Counted from the stretch's first letter, positions 1-8,210 are shown. The stretch is 35,435 nt of DNA from Pokkaliibacter plantistimulans (GCF_003194385.1 NZ_LAPT01000050.1:1-35435), one strand, 5' to 3'. Program-made: numbers and translations. Notes: generated by a model from the sequence alone, not told the origin.

Positions 1-7
1 TCACGCT

Positions 8-155
8 CTAGCAGGTCGTTGAAAATCTATCTGCGTTGCCGAATACCGCATCAAAAACAGGCTCAAAATGCTCATTTAGTTCACTAAACTCCGCTTTTTC
101 GCCTGTTTTTTCCTTGTCTCGACTGCCTCGATAACGTTTTTCAACAGCCTGCTAG
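8..155. repeat. 148-bp nested palindromic repeat element
   Basis: Three pairs of inverted arms share one centre at 81.5. The outer arms are 8-27 and 134-155 (ctagcaggtcgttgaaaat against the complement of ttttcaacagcctgctag, two mismatches early on). The middle arms are aaaacaggc at 54-62 and gcctgtttt at 101-109, exact. The inner arms are tttagt at 75-80 and actaaa at 83-88, exact. The element carries no coding capacity. It lies downstream of the last gene of the minus-strand catabolic operon. The form fits a non-autonomous dispersed intergenic repeat (MITE- or REP-like) that could fold into a long cruciform or RNA hairpin. Copy number elsewhere in the genome cannot be seen here. Confidence 0.75.
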
Positions 156-217
156 GCGGCAATGCTGGTGGCTGAGACGAGATAGGCGCACTGCTGAAGT
201 GTGAAGTGCAGGTAGTG

Positions 218-255
218 AAAAATGCCATCCATGGCCAAGGGGTGATTCCTCACCC
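218..255 (-). terminator. possible weak terminator after the aroE-like gene
   Basis: On the minus strand, just after the aroE-like stop, the arms gggtga (complement at 250-255) and tcaccc (complement at 240-245) form a 6-bp stem with a 4-base loop. A short gcca/tggc stem follows, then a run of five T. Both stems are short, so this is a candidate only. The long palindrome at 8-155 could also end transcription. Confidence 0.3.
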
Positions 256-280
256 AGGGTGTATTCAGGTGCTCGGGGTC

Positions 281-1135
281 TCAAATGCCGCCGATATGAG
301 CAATAAACGCAGGCTGAATGGCTTTGGCATCCACTCTGGTATCCATGAACAGTTCAAACGCATCAATGCCCTGATAAAAGAACAGCTGGAAGCCGGTGAG
401 AATGCTCAGATCATGCTGCTTGGCCTGTAGCAGGAATTCGGTTTCGATCGGTGTGTAGACCGCATCGAACGCCCACTGTTGCTGTGCCCAGCCATCTTCG
501 GGGAAAGGCTGTCCTGGTGTTTTGTAGTGGCCTATGGGCGTGGCATTGACCAGCCCCTGGCAGCTGCGCATGGTATCGACCAGACGCTCCTGAGTGACAA
601 CTTCTGCCTTTGCCCCCGCTGCCTGCAGGCTGCTGGCCAGATCTTCTGCCTGCGCCGTACTGGTATCAAAGATATACAGGGTATCCAGCTGCAGCTGAGT
701 CAGGGCAAAAGCGATGGCACGGCCCACGCCGCCAGCACCCAGCATCAGTACCTTGCCTGCGGGCTGCTGACCGAAGTTTTCCCGGTAGGCGCGTGCAAAG
801 CCGCTAAAGTCAGTGTTGGAGGCGGTAATGCCGTTGTCACGGAACACCAGTGTATTGGTCGCACCGACCAGCGCTGCGCTTTGTGCCTTGTGATCAACAA
901 AGCCGAGTGCCTTCTGTTTGAACGGGAAGGTCACGTTGGTGCCGGCGTAGCCTTCGCTGGCGCAGCGGGCAATACGCTGCTGCAGGAAGTCTTCGGGGAA
1001 GTCATCGCCTGCTTCCAGTAGCTCATAGGTACAGGGCATGCCCAGTGTCTCGCCGAGAAAGACATGCAGCCGGGGTGAGGTGGACTTGAGAATGTTCTTG
1101 CCGATCAGACCGAGTTTGGTGACGTTATTTTTCAT
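281..1135 (-). CDS. shikimate/quinate 5-dehydrogenase-like protein (AroE family)
   Basis: NAD(P)-dependent dehydrogenase of the AroE/YdiB family. Seen motifs are GLIGKNILKSTSPRLH (substrate-binding STSP), GTNVTFPFKQK with the family's catalytic lysine, GATNTL, NTDFSGF, the nucleotide-binding LGAGGVGRAIAFAL, VNATPIG, and a C-terminal GFQLFFYQGIDAFELF. Being last in an operon with aroQ and quiC, it probably oxidises quinate or shikimate to 3-dehydroquinate or 3-dehydroshikimate instead of serving biosynthesis. Two starts are possible. An ATG at 1168 overlaps the quiC stop as TGATG but has little Shine-Dalgarno sequence and adds 11 residues. The ATG at 1135 has AGG about eight bases upstream and gives the family's usual short N-terminus, so it was chosen. 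Substrate (quinate or shikimate) and cofactor cannot be fixed from sequence. Confidence 0.85.
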   Translation of the reverse strand: MKNNVTKLGLIGKNILKSTSPRLHVFLGETLGMPCTYELLEAGDDFPEDFLQQRIARCASEGYAGTNVTFPFKQKALGFVDHKAQSAALVGATNTLVFRDNGITASNTDFSGFARAYRENFGQQPAGKVLMLGAGGVGRAIAFALTQLQLDTLYIFDTSTAQAEDLASSLQAAGAKAEVVTQERLVDTMRSCQGLVNATPIGHYKTPGQPFPEDGWAQQQWAFDAVYTPIETEFLLQAKQHDLSILTGFQLFFYQGIDAFELFMDTRVDAKAIQPAFIAHIGGI

Positions 1136-1167
1136 GGTGATACCTGTGTGCCAGTCAGAGACGGTCA

Positions 1168-3093
1168 TCAGTTGTTCTGCAGCAGCGCGTTGATGCGCTC
1201 CTGACGTTCTTTGTATTCCTTGGTCTGACAGGCCATACGTACATGGGCGTTGGCTTCGCCATAACGCTCGTAGCCATTGCGCTGCAGAATCTCGAAGAAC
1301 ACGCCGTGCACTTCCTTGGTATAGAAGTGGAAGAATTCCCCTTTGGCATCACGGTCATAGAGGATGTTCAGCGCCTGCATCTGCGCCAGCTGTTCGGCAG
1401 GCAGGGAGTATTTGGCATCCAGATCTTCGTAGTAGTTGGCAGGAATCTGCAGCACATAGCGCTGGTCGACCCGGCGGGCGGCCGCAAAGATGTCGTCGCA
1501 TTCACAGGCAATCTGCTGGAAGCCGGATCCTTTTGACTGACGCATGAAGCGCTGGGCGCTGGTTTCGATACTGGCTGACATGTTCAGTGGAATGCGGATG
1601 CGCTTGTCAGCATTGGTCAGGGTCTTGCTGACCACCAGACCGTACAGGTCGTTCAGGTCCTGATTCAGATCGCAGTTGAAATTGAATACAGACTTGTAGA
1701 AGAACGATGCCGAGAGAAAGTCGCTCGGTGTAACGGTCTGGGAAATGTGGTCGATGCGTTTGAGCCCGGCACCGGTGCTGGCGTCGGCAATCTCGTTGAA
1801 GTCCACATCGTAGAATGCCTGTTGGGCAGCAGCGCTCTGTTGCGCTGCCCCTTTGCTGTTATCAACAAAGTAAATCAGGCTGTCACCGACGCCCTTGATG
1901 GCGGGGATATTCAGCTCACCGGGGCGCGTCTGGTGACGGAATTCCGGGCACAGATAGTGCCGTGCCCGATCCAGCATCTGCTGCGGGTTGGGCGTACCCA
2001 GACCGAGTGCGCAGACGGACACGCCGTGCAGCAGGAAATGGGTATGCGCAATACTCTCGATTTCCTTGTTGATGACCAGATTGATGCCACCCTGACGGTA
2101 GAGGCTGACATTCTTGCTCTTGTGTCGGTGGGTTTCGGTAAAGCCCAGCTGATCGAGCAGGGTGACCAGCGGCTGTCCGGATTTTTCTTCAATGGCAAAC
2201 TCAACAAAGGCGATGTCGAGGTCAGTGGCCGCCGGAGCATGGGAGCTGGAGGTATTTTTGACTTCAATATGTGGCGCCTGCGCGCGGGTCTGGTCTTCCA
2301 GCCAGATCAGTGAGCGCATGCCGTCCACTGCCTTGGCGCGGGCAGAGGAGGCGCGGAATTCGTCGTTGAAGATCTCGTGCGAAACGTAGTCGTTGTAACC
2401 CAGCTGCTTGAGCACCTGCATGAACTCCACCACGGCGAAGTCGCCCTGCCCCGGGAAGCAGCGGAAGTGACGGCTGAACTGCAGTACATCCATCATTTTC
2501 AGGTCCGGCGCATCGGCCAGTTGTACCAGGGTGATCTTGTCTGCGGGAATCTGCTTCATCAGCTCGAGATTGCTGTGGCGGGCATAGATATGAAAGCTGT
2601 CGAGAATGATGCCCAGATTCGGGTGGTCCGCTTTGCTGACAATGTCCCAGGCCTGCTCGTAGGTATAGGTGTGCTTGCCCCAGGCCAGCGCTTCAAAGCC
2701 GATCTGCATGCCGTATTCGGCCGCCATCTGTGCCAGCTTGTGCAGGTCTTCCGCCGCTTTGTCGGTGCTGTCGATGGTGTGCGGGGAAACGTTACTGCAG
2801 ATCAGCAACTTGTTGGTGCCCAGCTCGCGCATCAGTTCAAACTTGCGCCGGGCACGTTTGAAGTTGTTGGCCATCATCTCGTCAGGCAGGGCTTCGAAAT
2901 CGCGGAAGGGCTGCAGGGCGATGATTTCCAGCCCCAGATCTGCTGCGATCTGGCGCACCTCTCCGGCTTTGCGATCAGACAGCAGGAAGTCATTCTCGAA
3001 AATTTCCACGCCATGGAAGCCGGCCGCAGCGCAGGCTTCCAGTTTTTCCAGCAGGTCGCCGGACAGGGTCACAGTAGCTAGAGAGGTTTTCAT
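1168..3093 (-). CDS. quiC: 3-dehydroshikimate dehydratase with C-terminal HPPD-like domain
   Basis: Converts 3-dehydroshikimate to protocatechuate, the committing step that sends hydroaromatic acids into aromatic catabolism. Residues 1-270 form a xylose-isomerase-like TIM barrel. The expected divalent-metal ligands are present at E134 (GFEALAWG), D165 and H168 (LDSFHIYA), Q191 (LVQLAD) and E240 (SHEIFND), matching the QuiC1-type enzyme of pseudomonads. Residues 290-641 are a vicinal-oxygen-chelate region like 4-hydroxyphenylpyruvate dioxygenase, with RIDHIS (H449) and FFEILQRNGY (E601). The position of the second HPPD histidine reads Q527 (GFQQIAC), so dioxygenase chemistry is doubtful. The 641-residue length fits the fused subclass. 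A GGAG lies about ten bases before the ATG. It ends on the aroE-like gene's alternative ATG and follows aroQ by 62 bp. Confidence 0.93.
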   Translation of the reverse strand: MKTSLATVTLSGDLLEKLEACAAAGFHGVEIFENDFLLSDRKAGEVRQIAADLGLEIIALQPFRDFEALPDEMMANNFKRARRKFELMRELGTNKLLICSNVSPHTIDSTDKAAEDLHKLAQMAAEYGMQIGFEALAWGKHTYTYEQAWDIVSKADHPNLGIILDSFHIYARHSNLELMKQIPADKITLVQLADAPDLKMMDVLQFSRHFRCFPGQGDFAVVEFMQVLKQLGYNDYVSHEIFNDEFRASSARAKAVDGMRSLIWLEDQTRAQAPHIEVKNTSSSHAPAATDLDIAFVEFAIEEKSGQPLVTLLDQLGFTETHRHKSKNVSLYRQGGINLVINKEIESIAHTHFLLHGVSVCALGLGTPNPQQMLDRARHYLCPEFRHQTRPGELNIPAIKGVGDSLIYFVDNSKGAAQQSAAAQQAFYDVDFNEIADASTGAGLKRIDHISQTVTPSDFLSASFFYKSVFNFNCDLNQDLNDLYGLVVSKTLTNADKRIRIPLNMSASIETSAQRFMRQSKGSGFQQIACECDDIFAAARRVDQRYVLQIPANYYEDLDAKYSLPAEQLAQMQALNILYDRDAKGEFFHFYTKEVHGVFFEILQRNGYERYGEANAHVRMACQTKEYKERQERINALLQNN

Positions 3094-3155
3094 CAGCAGT
3101 TACTCCAAACTATCCCCGCTCGCGCAGAGCAGGCATCGACAGCGTCGTTAAATCT

Positions 3156-3593
3156 TCAGCCGCTAAAGGCCTGGTGCAAGTAGTCCAGTGCCAGCCGGTA
3201 ACCCGTCACGCCAAGACCGGCAATGACGCCGTCGGCACGCAGGGAAACATAGGAGTGGTGACGGAATGACTCGCGTTTGTGGACATTGGACAGGTGGACT
3301 TCCACCACTTTGCCTTCATAGGTATTCAGCGCATCGAGAATGGCCACCGAGGTATGGGTGTAGGCTGCGGGGTTGATGATGATGCCGCGTGTGGTGCCAC
3401 GTGCCTGATGGATGCGATCAATAATGGCCCCTTCGTGGTTGCTCTGAAAAAACGCCAGGGTCAGACCGTGTTCCGCTGCCCGCTGGTTGAGCATCGCAGC
3501 AATACTGTCGAGGGTGTCATAGCCGTAAATTTCAGGCTGGCGTGTCCCCAGCAGGTTCAGATTGGGGCCGTTGATGATCAGTATGTCAGTCAT
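3156..3593 (-). CDS. aroQ: type II 3-dehydroquinate dehydratase
   Basis: Dehydrates 3-dehydroquinate to 3-dehydroshikimate. At 145 residues it has the usual type II size. It shows the flexible-lid motif [30 protein letters not shown], the active-site [12 protein letters not shown] and [14 protein letters not shown], all family signatures. The family is a cytosolic dodecamer. It sits between dctP and quiC in a catabolic operon, so it is likely the degradative isozyme feeding QuiC, although the sequence alone does not separate it from a biosynthetic AroQ. A 196-bp gap containing a GC-rich stem separates it from dctP, so it may be partly uncoupled from the transporter genes. Confidence 0.95.
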   Translation of the reverse strand: MTDILIINGPNLNLLGTRQPEIYGYDTLDSIAAMLNQRAAEHGLTLAFFQSNHEGAIIDRIHQARGTTRGIIINPAAYTHTSVAILDALNTYEGKVVEVHLSNVHKRESFRHHSYVSLRADGVIAGLGVTGYRLALDYLHQAFSG

Positions 3594-3749
3594 GTGCCTG
3601 AATCCTGGATAGCCGCTCCCGCACCGGTATTGTGAACACCAGTCGGAGCAGGGTGGTTCGGGAAAAAGCGGTCTGACCGAAACGACAGATCAGACCGAAC
3701 ACGTGTAGCTGCGAATTAGTTCAGAGACCGGGCTCCGAGACAGTGCGGG

Positions 3750-3778
3750 CCCGGCGGGCTATGGGGAACCTCGCCGGG
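3750..3778 (-). other. GC-rich stem-loop between dctP and aroQ
   Basis: The arms cccggcg (3750-3756) and cgccggg (3772-3778) pair exactly around a 15-base loop, just after the dctP stop on the minus strand. No T-run follows, so this looks more like an mRNA-stabilising or partial-attenuation hairpin than a full terminator. Such a structure would fit higher expression of the binding protein than of the enzymes. Confidence 0.4.
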
Positions 3779-3789
3779 GTAACGATGTA

Positions 3790-4800
3790 TTACTTGCGAG
3801 TTTTCTCGATATCGTCATACATGGTTTTCACCAGATCCTGATCCAGATCTTTGGAGAACTGTTCGATCACTGGCTTCACCTTGTCACGGAAACGCGCCAT
3901 TTCTGCTGGAGTGATGTCGTTGATCTCCATGGACTTGGCCAGGTTTTCACGGGCTACGTCCTGCGCTTTGACAGAGACGTCACGCTCATAGGCTTCGGCT
4001 TCTTTGGCCACTTCGCTGACCAGCTTCTGCTCATCAGGATTGAGCTTGCTCCAGCTCTTGGCACTGATCAGGAACGACTGTGGGTTATAGATGTGACGGG
4101 TAACCGACAGGTACTTCTGTACTTCGTTGAACTTGTTGCCAGCGATGGTGGTGAAGGGGTTTTCCTGACCATCTACCACTTTCTGTTCCAGCGCGGTGTA
4201 CACCTCGGGGAAGGGCATGGGAACAGGGTTAGCACCCAGTGCCTTGAAGGTTTCGATGTAGATGGGAGACTGAATAACGCGCAGTTTCAGGCCTTCAACA
4301 TCCTCAACCTTGGTGATTGGGTGCTTGCTGTTGGTCATGTTACGGAAACCAAGGTCCCAGTAGCCCAGGGTGTGCAGGCCCTTGTCTTCCAGGCGCTTGG
4401 CCAGTTCCTGACCCACTTTGCCGTCGATCACGGCAAAGGCCTGTTCATTGCTGTCGAACAGGAAGGGGAAGTCCAGCATGGCGAAGTCTTTCACCTGAGC
4501 AGACAGAATTCCGGAGTTCAGTACGGTCATATCCAGCGTACCGCCCTGCAGAGCGGATACAGTTTGCAGGTCACCACCCAGCACGCCACCGGGGAACAGT
4601 TTGGCGGTCATCTTGCCGCCGCTTTTCTCACTCAGCAGTTCTGCGAACTTCTGTGCGCCCTGGCCCTGGGGATGCTCTTTTACGTTCTGGAAGGCAAAAC
4701 GGAAGGTGTGCTCGCCAATGTCGTCAGCCTGAGCACCGGCAGCAGCGATCAGAGTGGCAGCGCAGGCGCTGGACAGCAGGGTTTTCAGCCATTTTTGCAT
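3790..4800 (-). CDS. dctP: TRAP transporter solute-binding protein, DctP family
   Basis: Periplasmic ligand-binding subunit of a tripartite ATP-independent transporter. Residues 1-25 are a Sec signal peptide ending AGAQA before DDIG. The mature part has the DctP signature: R153 in LGFRNMTNSKHP, R174 in LKLRVIQSPIY (the conserved arginine that holds a ligand carboxylate), and PMPFPEVYTALEQKVVDGQE. Length, 336 residues, is typical. An AGGAG lies six bases before the ATG. It follows dctM after 187 bp, whereas dctP more often comes first in such operons. Genes downstream turn dehydroquinate into protocatechuate, so the ligand is probably quinate, shikimate or dehydroshikimate. That assignment is inference from context; the fold itself fits any carboxylate. 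Confidence 0.93.
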   Translation of the reverse strand: MQKWLKTLLSSACAATLIAAAGAQADDIGEHTFRFAFQNVKEHPQGQGAQKFAELLSEKSGGKMTAKLFPGGVLGGDLQTVSALQGGTLDMTVLNSGILSAQVKDFAMLDFPFLFDSNEQAFAVIDGKVGQELAKRLEDKGLHTLGYWDLGFRNMTNSKHPITKVEDVEGLKLRVIQSPIYIETFKALGANPVPMPFPEVYTALEQKVVDGQENPFTTIAGNKFNEVQKYLSVTRHIYNPQSFLISAKSWSKLNPDEQKLVSEVAKEAEAYERDVSVKAQDVARENLAKSMEINDITPAEMARFRDKVKPVIEQFSKDLDQDLVKTMYDDIEKTRK

Positions 4801-4937
4801 GATGTACTCCTGGTTGTTGTTGTACTGGTTGATGCTTTTTAGGTTGTCGCATCAAGGGTGTTGCATCAGCGAAGTTCGCTCGGTTTCAACTCAGCGCAGC
4901 CGTAGCCACGCGGTGATCTGCAGGGCAGATTCGGGTT

Positions 4938-4961
4938 GGGCATGAACGCCTGTGCATGCCC
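4938..4961 (-). other. stem-loop in the dctM-dctP gap
   Basis: gggcatg (4938-4944) and catgccc (4955-4961) pair exactly around a 10-base loop, shortly after the dctM stop in the direction of transcription. It has no T-run. It may protect the dctP-containing transcript or mark a processing point, which would allow more binding protein than permease to be made. Confidence 0.4.
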
Positions 4962-4987
4962 GGTGTTTCGTTCACGTCTGAAGTCAC

Positions 4988-6268
4988 TCAGCCATGGAAA
5001 AAGTTCATGGGAATGGTGACCAGACCCGGGAACAGAATCAGTAACAGCAGCACGAGAATCTGGGCCAGCAGGAAGGGCCAGACACCACGTACCATCTCTT
5101 CCATGCGCAGTTTCGATACGGCGCAGACGACGTTCAGTACAGTACCTACCGGTGGGGTCAGCAGACCGATGGAGGTGTTGAGGATGAACAGCACGCCGAA
5201 ATACACCGGATCAATCCCAGCCTGCTTGATCGCGGGCAGCAGCACCGGGGTCAGTATCAGGATGGCTGGGGTCATATCCATCACCATGCCGACAGCGACG
5301 ATCACCGCCATCACGATCAGCAGCAGAATGGTGGGGTGCTCCATGAAGGGTTCCAGCACCGAGGCCAGCTGACCGGGCAGATCGGCGATGGTGACCAGCC
5401 AGGCCGATACCATGGCGGCGGCAACCAGCAACATGACGCCGGAGGTGGTCTTGGCCGCAGTCACAATGACCTCGAAGACCTGACTCAGCTTCAGCTCACG
5501 ATAGATCACTGTCGCGACGAACAGGGCATAGACCGCTGCCACTACGGCGGCTTCTGTCGGGGTGAAGATGCCGAACTTCAGGCCGAAGATGATGATAAAG
5601 GGCAAACCAAGGGCCCAGCTGCCATCTGCCAGCGCATGCAGGATTTCCTTGCGGCTGCGTTTTTCCTGCACGGGCACGTCTTCAGTGCGGGTGGTGTACC
5701 ACCAGGCAATAGCCAGGGCAGCACCGAGCATGATGCCGGGGACAATACCGGCCAGGAACAGCTTGGAGATGGACACACCGGAAGCCACACCAAAAATGAT
5801 GAAGCCGATACTGGGCGGGATAACCGGAGCAATGATGCCGCCAGCAGCGATAAGGCCTGCCGAGCGACCGCGGCTGTGGCCCGCAGTCACCATCATCGGT
5901 ACCAGCAAGGCTGCCAGAGCGGCCGCATCAGCCACCGCAGAGCCTGACAGGGAAGCCAGCAGGCACGAGGCGATGATGGCGACATAACCCAGCCCGCCGC
6001 GTTTATGTCCGACCAGTGTCATGGCGATGGTAACGATGCGCCTGGACAGGCCACCGGCGTTCATGATTTCACCGGCCAGCATAAAGAAGGGCACGGCCAT
6101 CAGTGGGAAGCTGTCAGCACCGTTAAGCAGGTTCTGAGCAATGATCTGTGAGTCAAACAGGTCGAGCTGGAACATCAGTGCGACACTGACCAGCAGTAGC
6201 GCGAAAGCGATAGGTATACCGATGGCCATGGAGCCCAGCAGCGTGCCGAGGAAAATTGTCAGCGTCAT
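4988..6268 (-). CDS. dctM: TRAP transporter large permease, DctM family
   Basis: Main transport subunit of the TRAP system, which couples uptake to a sodium gradient in characterised members. At 426 residues it has family length, with about a dozen hydrophobic helices from the N-terminal FLGTLLGSMAIGIPIAFAL onward. Typical stretches are PFFMLAGEIMNAGGLSRRIV, GSAVADAAALAALLVPMM, IIAPVIPPSIGFIIFG and LLTPPVGTVLNVV. Its ATG at 6268 shares one base with the dctQ stop (TGATG), so translation of the two membrane subunits is coupled. Confidence 0.95.
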   Translation of the reverse strand: MTLTIFLGTLLGSMAIGIPIAFALLLVSVALMFQLDLFDSQIIAQNLLNGADSFPLMAVPFFMLAGEIMNAGGLSRRIVTIAMTLVGHKRGGLGYVAIIASCLLASLSGSAVADAAALAALLVPMMVTAGHSRGRSAGLIAAGGIIAPVIPPSIGFIIFGVASGVSISKLFLAGIVPGIMLGAALAIAWWYTTRTEDVPVQEKRSRKEILHALADGSWALGLPFIIIFGLKFGIFTPTEAAVVAAVYALFVATVIYRELKLSQVFEVIVTAAKTTSGVMLLVAAAMVSAWLVTIADLPGQLASVLEPFMEHPTILLLIVMAVIVAVGMVMDMTPAILILTPVLLPAIKQAGIDPVYFGVLFILNTSIGLLTPPVGTVLNVVCAVSKLRMEEMVRGVWPFLLAQILVLLLLILFPGLVTIPMNFFHG

Positions 6269-6819
6269 CAGTGAGCCCTCCGCGCATGATTACCCTTGTT
6301 GAGCTGCTCTTCACTGACATCTTCAGGAATCAGTCCATGTTGTGGCTCGCCACCAAGCTTGCCGGTCATCACCAGCAGCAAGTCAACCAGCAGGATCAGG
6401 CCCGCAGTGACACCGAAGAACACGCCGGTGCCGTAAAACCAGCCCATGGAAAGGCCAGAGGCAGGTGCGGTGACACTCATGTTGATCTGCATCTGTACCC
6501 AGCTGCCGGAGGTAATCAGCCAGGTGATGTAGAGCATCGCCAGATAGCTGATAAACAGGCAGATGCGGCGGCCAATGGCAGGGAACTGCTTGACCAGGGT
6601 GTCTACTCCCAGATGGGCGCGCTCTTTCAGCAGAATCAGGGAGCCGGTGAAAACCATCCAGACGAAGAACCAGCGTGACAGCTCTTCAGACACGGAAATA
6701 CTGGAGTTGAAGGCATAACGCAGGACAACGTTGGTGAAGACCAACGCCACCATGGCAATCATGCAGAAGGCGATAATCAGCTTGAGCAAGCTGAAGTAAA
6801 GATCGACGACCTTGCGCAT
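6268..6819 (-). CDS. dctQ: TRAP transporter small permease, DctQ family
   Basis: Small membrane subunit that pairs with DctM. About 183 residues with four hydrophobic helices, among them LLKLIIAFCMIAMVALVFTN and YGTGVFFGVTAGLILLVDLL, and the family's conserved EELSRWFFVWMVFTGS and KERAHLGVDTL. A GTG at 6828 in the same frame lies directly on the AGAGG sequence. The ATG at 6819 has that AGAGG eight bases upstream, so the ATG is preferred. This is the first gene after the regulator's terminator and is preceded by a roughly 440-bp gap that must hold the transporter operon's promoter. Confidence 0.92.
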   Translation of the reverse strand: MRKVVDLYFSLLKLIIAFCMIAMVALVFTNVVLRYAFNSSISVSEELSRWFFVWMVFTGSLILLKERAHLGVDTLVKQFPAIGRRICLFISYLAMLYITWLITSGSWVQMQINMSVTAPASGLSMGWFYGTGVFFGVTAGLILLVDLLLVMTGKLGGEPQHGLIPEDVSEEQLNKGNHARRAH

Positions 6820-7193
6820 CGAGGACACCTCTTGGCCCGCAGGGGCTTTTTCACGCTCGTAATGAGCGCCGCATCAATCTCCCATCTCTGTGACAGGCAG
6901 TCAGAAATGATGAAGACCGGTGGTTTGAACAATTGCTACTGATGGAGTGGGGTCAATGGCTGTCTGGGAGGGGGATAAGGCAATAGGGGATCGGGGCTTT
7001 TGTTGTTGTGATCATGGTCTCGGGCTCCGCAGCTATCCGGCAATTCGGACTCATTCTTATGGTTATGTCAGCAATAGGGCTTGACTGTTTGTATAGGGAA
7101 AGTAGCAGTGCTATCTGGTCAAGTCAATAATCAATGATAAAAATCAAAGTATCCTATACTTTTTGTTTTGTATGGTTGTTTGAGGTGGGGACG
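6820..7193 (-). other. non-coding leader and promoter region upstream of dctQ
   Basis: No gene is visible on either strand. On the minus strand it contains a candidate promoter at 7099-7127, a small hairpin near the dctQ start (cgctc and gagcg arms around 6850-6866), and the hexamer tatagg at 7092-7097 with its complement cctata at 7153-7158. If the promoter is right, the untranslated leader is about 270 nt, long enough for RNA-level control. I do not recognise a known riboswitch. Confidence 0.5.
7099..7127 (-). promoter_or_regulatory. candidate sigma-70 promoter of the TRAP/quinate operon
   Basis: On the minus strand TTGACT (7122-7127) is followed after 17 bases by TACTTT (7099-7104). The -35 is close to consensus and the -10 is poor. 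The tatagg/cctata hexamers at 7092-7097 and 7153-7158 flank it and could be regulator half-sites. Confidence 0.35.
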
Positions 7194-7223
7194 AAAAAAA
7201 ACCAGAGTCTGTGCTCTGGTTCC
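7194..7223 (-). terminator. rho-independent terminator of the GntR gene
   Basis: An exact 8-bp stem, aaccagag (7200-7207) with ctctggtt (7214-7221) and a 6-base loop, is followed on the minus strand by eight T (7194-7201 read in reverse). It sits about 35 bases after the regulator's stop codon. It separates the regulator from the transporter operon. Confidence 0.88.
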
Positions 7224-7257
7224 TTTTGTGAGTTTCGGCATGCGTTGCCGATACCTG

Positions 7258-7932
7258 TTAATTGTAATCAATATCCTCAGGCTGGCGAGTGCCGCGGGTG
7301 ATATGGGCTTCAAGCAGGGTGCAAGCCTCATCCACTTTATCTTCGAGAATCATGTTCAGCAGCACCTTGTGTTCCTCTTCCGCTGCATGGCCGCGGAAAG
7401 GCCGTTTACTCAACGCCAGTACCTGATAACGCATAAAGAGTTCCAGTACTGAAGAGTGATAGCGAATCAGCTGGCGGGAGCCGCTATTGGCAACCAGTGC
7501 CATATGAAAATCGCGGTCGGCTCGCTCCCACTCTTTGACGAACTGAGTTTCGTCAGTTTCCATCAGCTTTTCCATGCATGATAGCCGGTAATGAGCACTG
7601 ACCAGATTGGACTTCCAGTCCATGGTTACGCGTTGCATGGACTTGCGCAGGCCAAGCAGTTCCATGCTGATACGTAGTTCAGCAAGTTCAAGCAGCTCAT
7701 CCGGAGAGATGGGGGCAACGCGAAAACCTTTCTGGTCCTCGAATAGCACAAAGCCATCGGATACCAGACGCATCAGGACTTCACGCAGAGTATTGACACT
7801 GACGTCGTAGCGATCACGCAGTTCGTTCAGTTTTAATTTGGCGCCAGGTTTAAGTTTGCCGGTGACGATATCGTCGCGCAGCATGTCGTAGGTCGCCTGA
7901 CCTACGAGTTTTTTATCGATCACGGTGCTCAT
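7258..7932 (-). CDS. GntR-family regulator, FadR/FCD subfamily
   Basis: DNA-binding transcription factor, probably the effector-responsive regulator of the adjoining TRAP/quinate operon. Residues from about 10 to 75 form the winged helix-turn-helix (LRDDIVTGKLKPGAKLKLNE, then VSVNTLREVLMRLVSDGFV). The rest is an all-helical FCD domain with likely metal or ligand residues in ADRDFHMAL, EEEHKVLL and LEAHI. A TTG at 7947 would add five residues. The ATG at 7932 has GGCGAG seven bases upstream and is preferred. Typical FCD members repress until a small acid binds; here that might be a hydroaromatic acid, inferred only from neighbours. It has its own terminator. Confidence 0.9.
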   Translation of the reverse strand: MSTVIDKKLVGQATYDMLRDDIVTGKLKPGAKLKLNELRDRYDVSVNTLREVLMRLVSDGFVLFEDQKGFRVAPISPDELLELAELRISMELLGLRKSMQRVTMDWKSNLVSAHYRLSCMEKLMETDETQFVKEWERADRDFHMALVANSGSRQLIRYHSSVLELFMRYQVLALSKRPFRGHAAEEEHKVLLNMILEDKVDEACTLLEAHITRGTRQPEDIDYN

Positions 7933-8210
7933 GGAACTACTCGCCAAGGTCTTTTGCGGGAAAAGTGCTGCAGGCAGCCAGACTAATTATTCTTCTAATA
8001 AGCCTATAAAGCGAAAAATATAGGGTGAAACGGATTTTACATCTTTTCCTTTACAGGCCCAGCAATAAATTTGTGTGGTGACCCAAGGCTGATGCAGCAG
8101 GCGGGCCGCCAGAAGGTAGGGCCTAAGTGGGAAATTGAGCGACAGCAGGTCCATGCTGATCGCTGCAAAGTGATAAGAGGCCTGTTTGATTCAGCGTAGA
8201 TAAAAGGACA
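7933..8210. other. intergenic region upstream of the GntR gene
   Basis: No gene is seen. An exact inverted repeat, cctata (8003-8008) and tatagg (8019-8024) with a 10-base spacer, lies in an AT-rich stretch about 80 bases before the regulator's ATG. The same hexamer pair occurs around the dctQ promoter, which suggests an autoregulatory operator. An AATAAT at 7989-7994 on the minus strand could be a -10 box. The rest, up to the permease operon's terminator, shows nothing recognisable. Confidence 0.4.

Noticed and set aside
1-160. Insertion sequence end
   Set aside because: No transposase frame or target duplication is visible; only a palindromic element can be supported.
4093-4842. 249-residue plus-strand open frame opposite dctP
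   Set aside because: Antisense to a clear TRAP binding protein; no recognisable domain.
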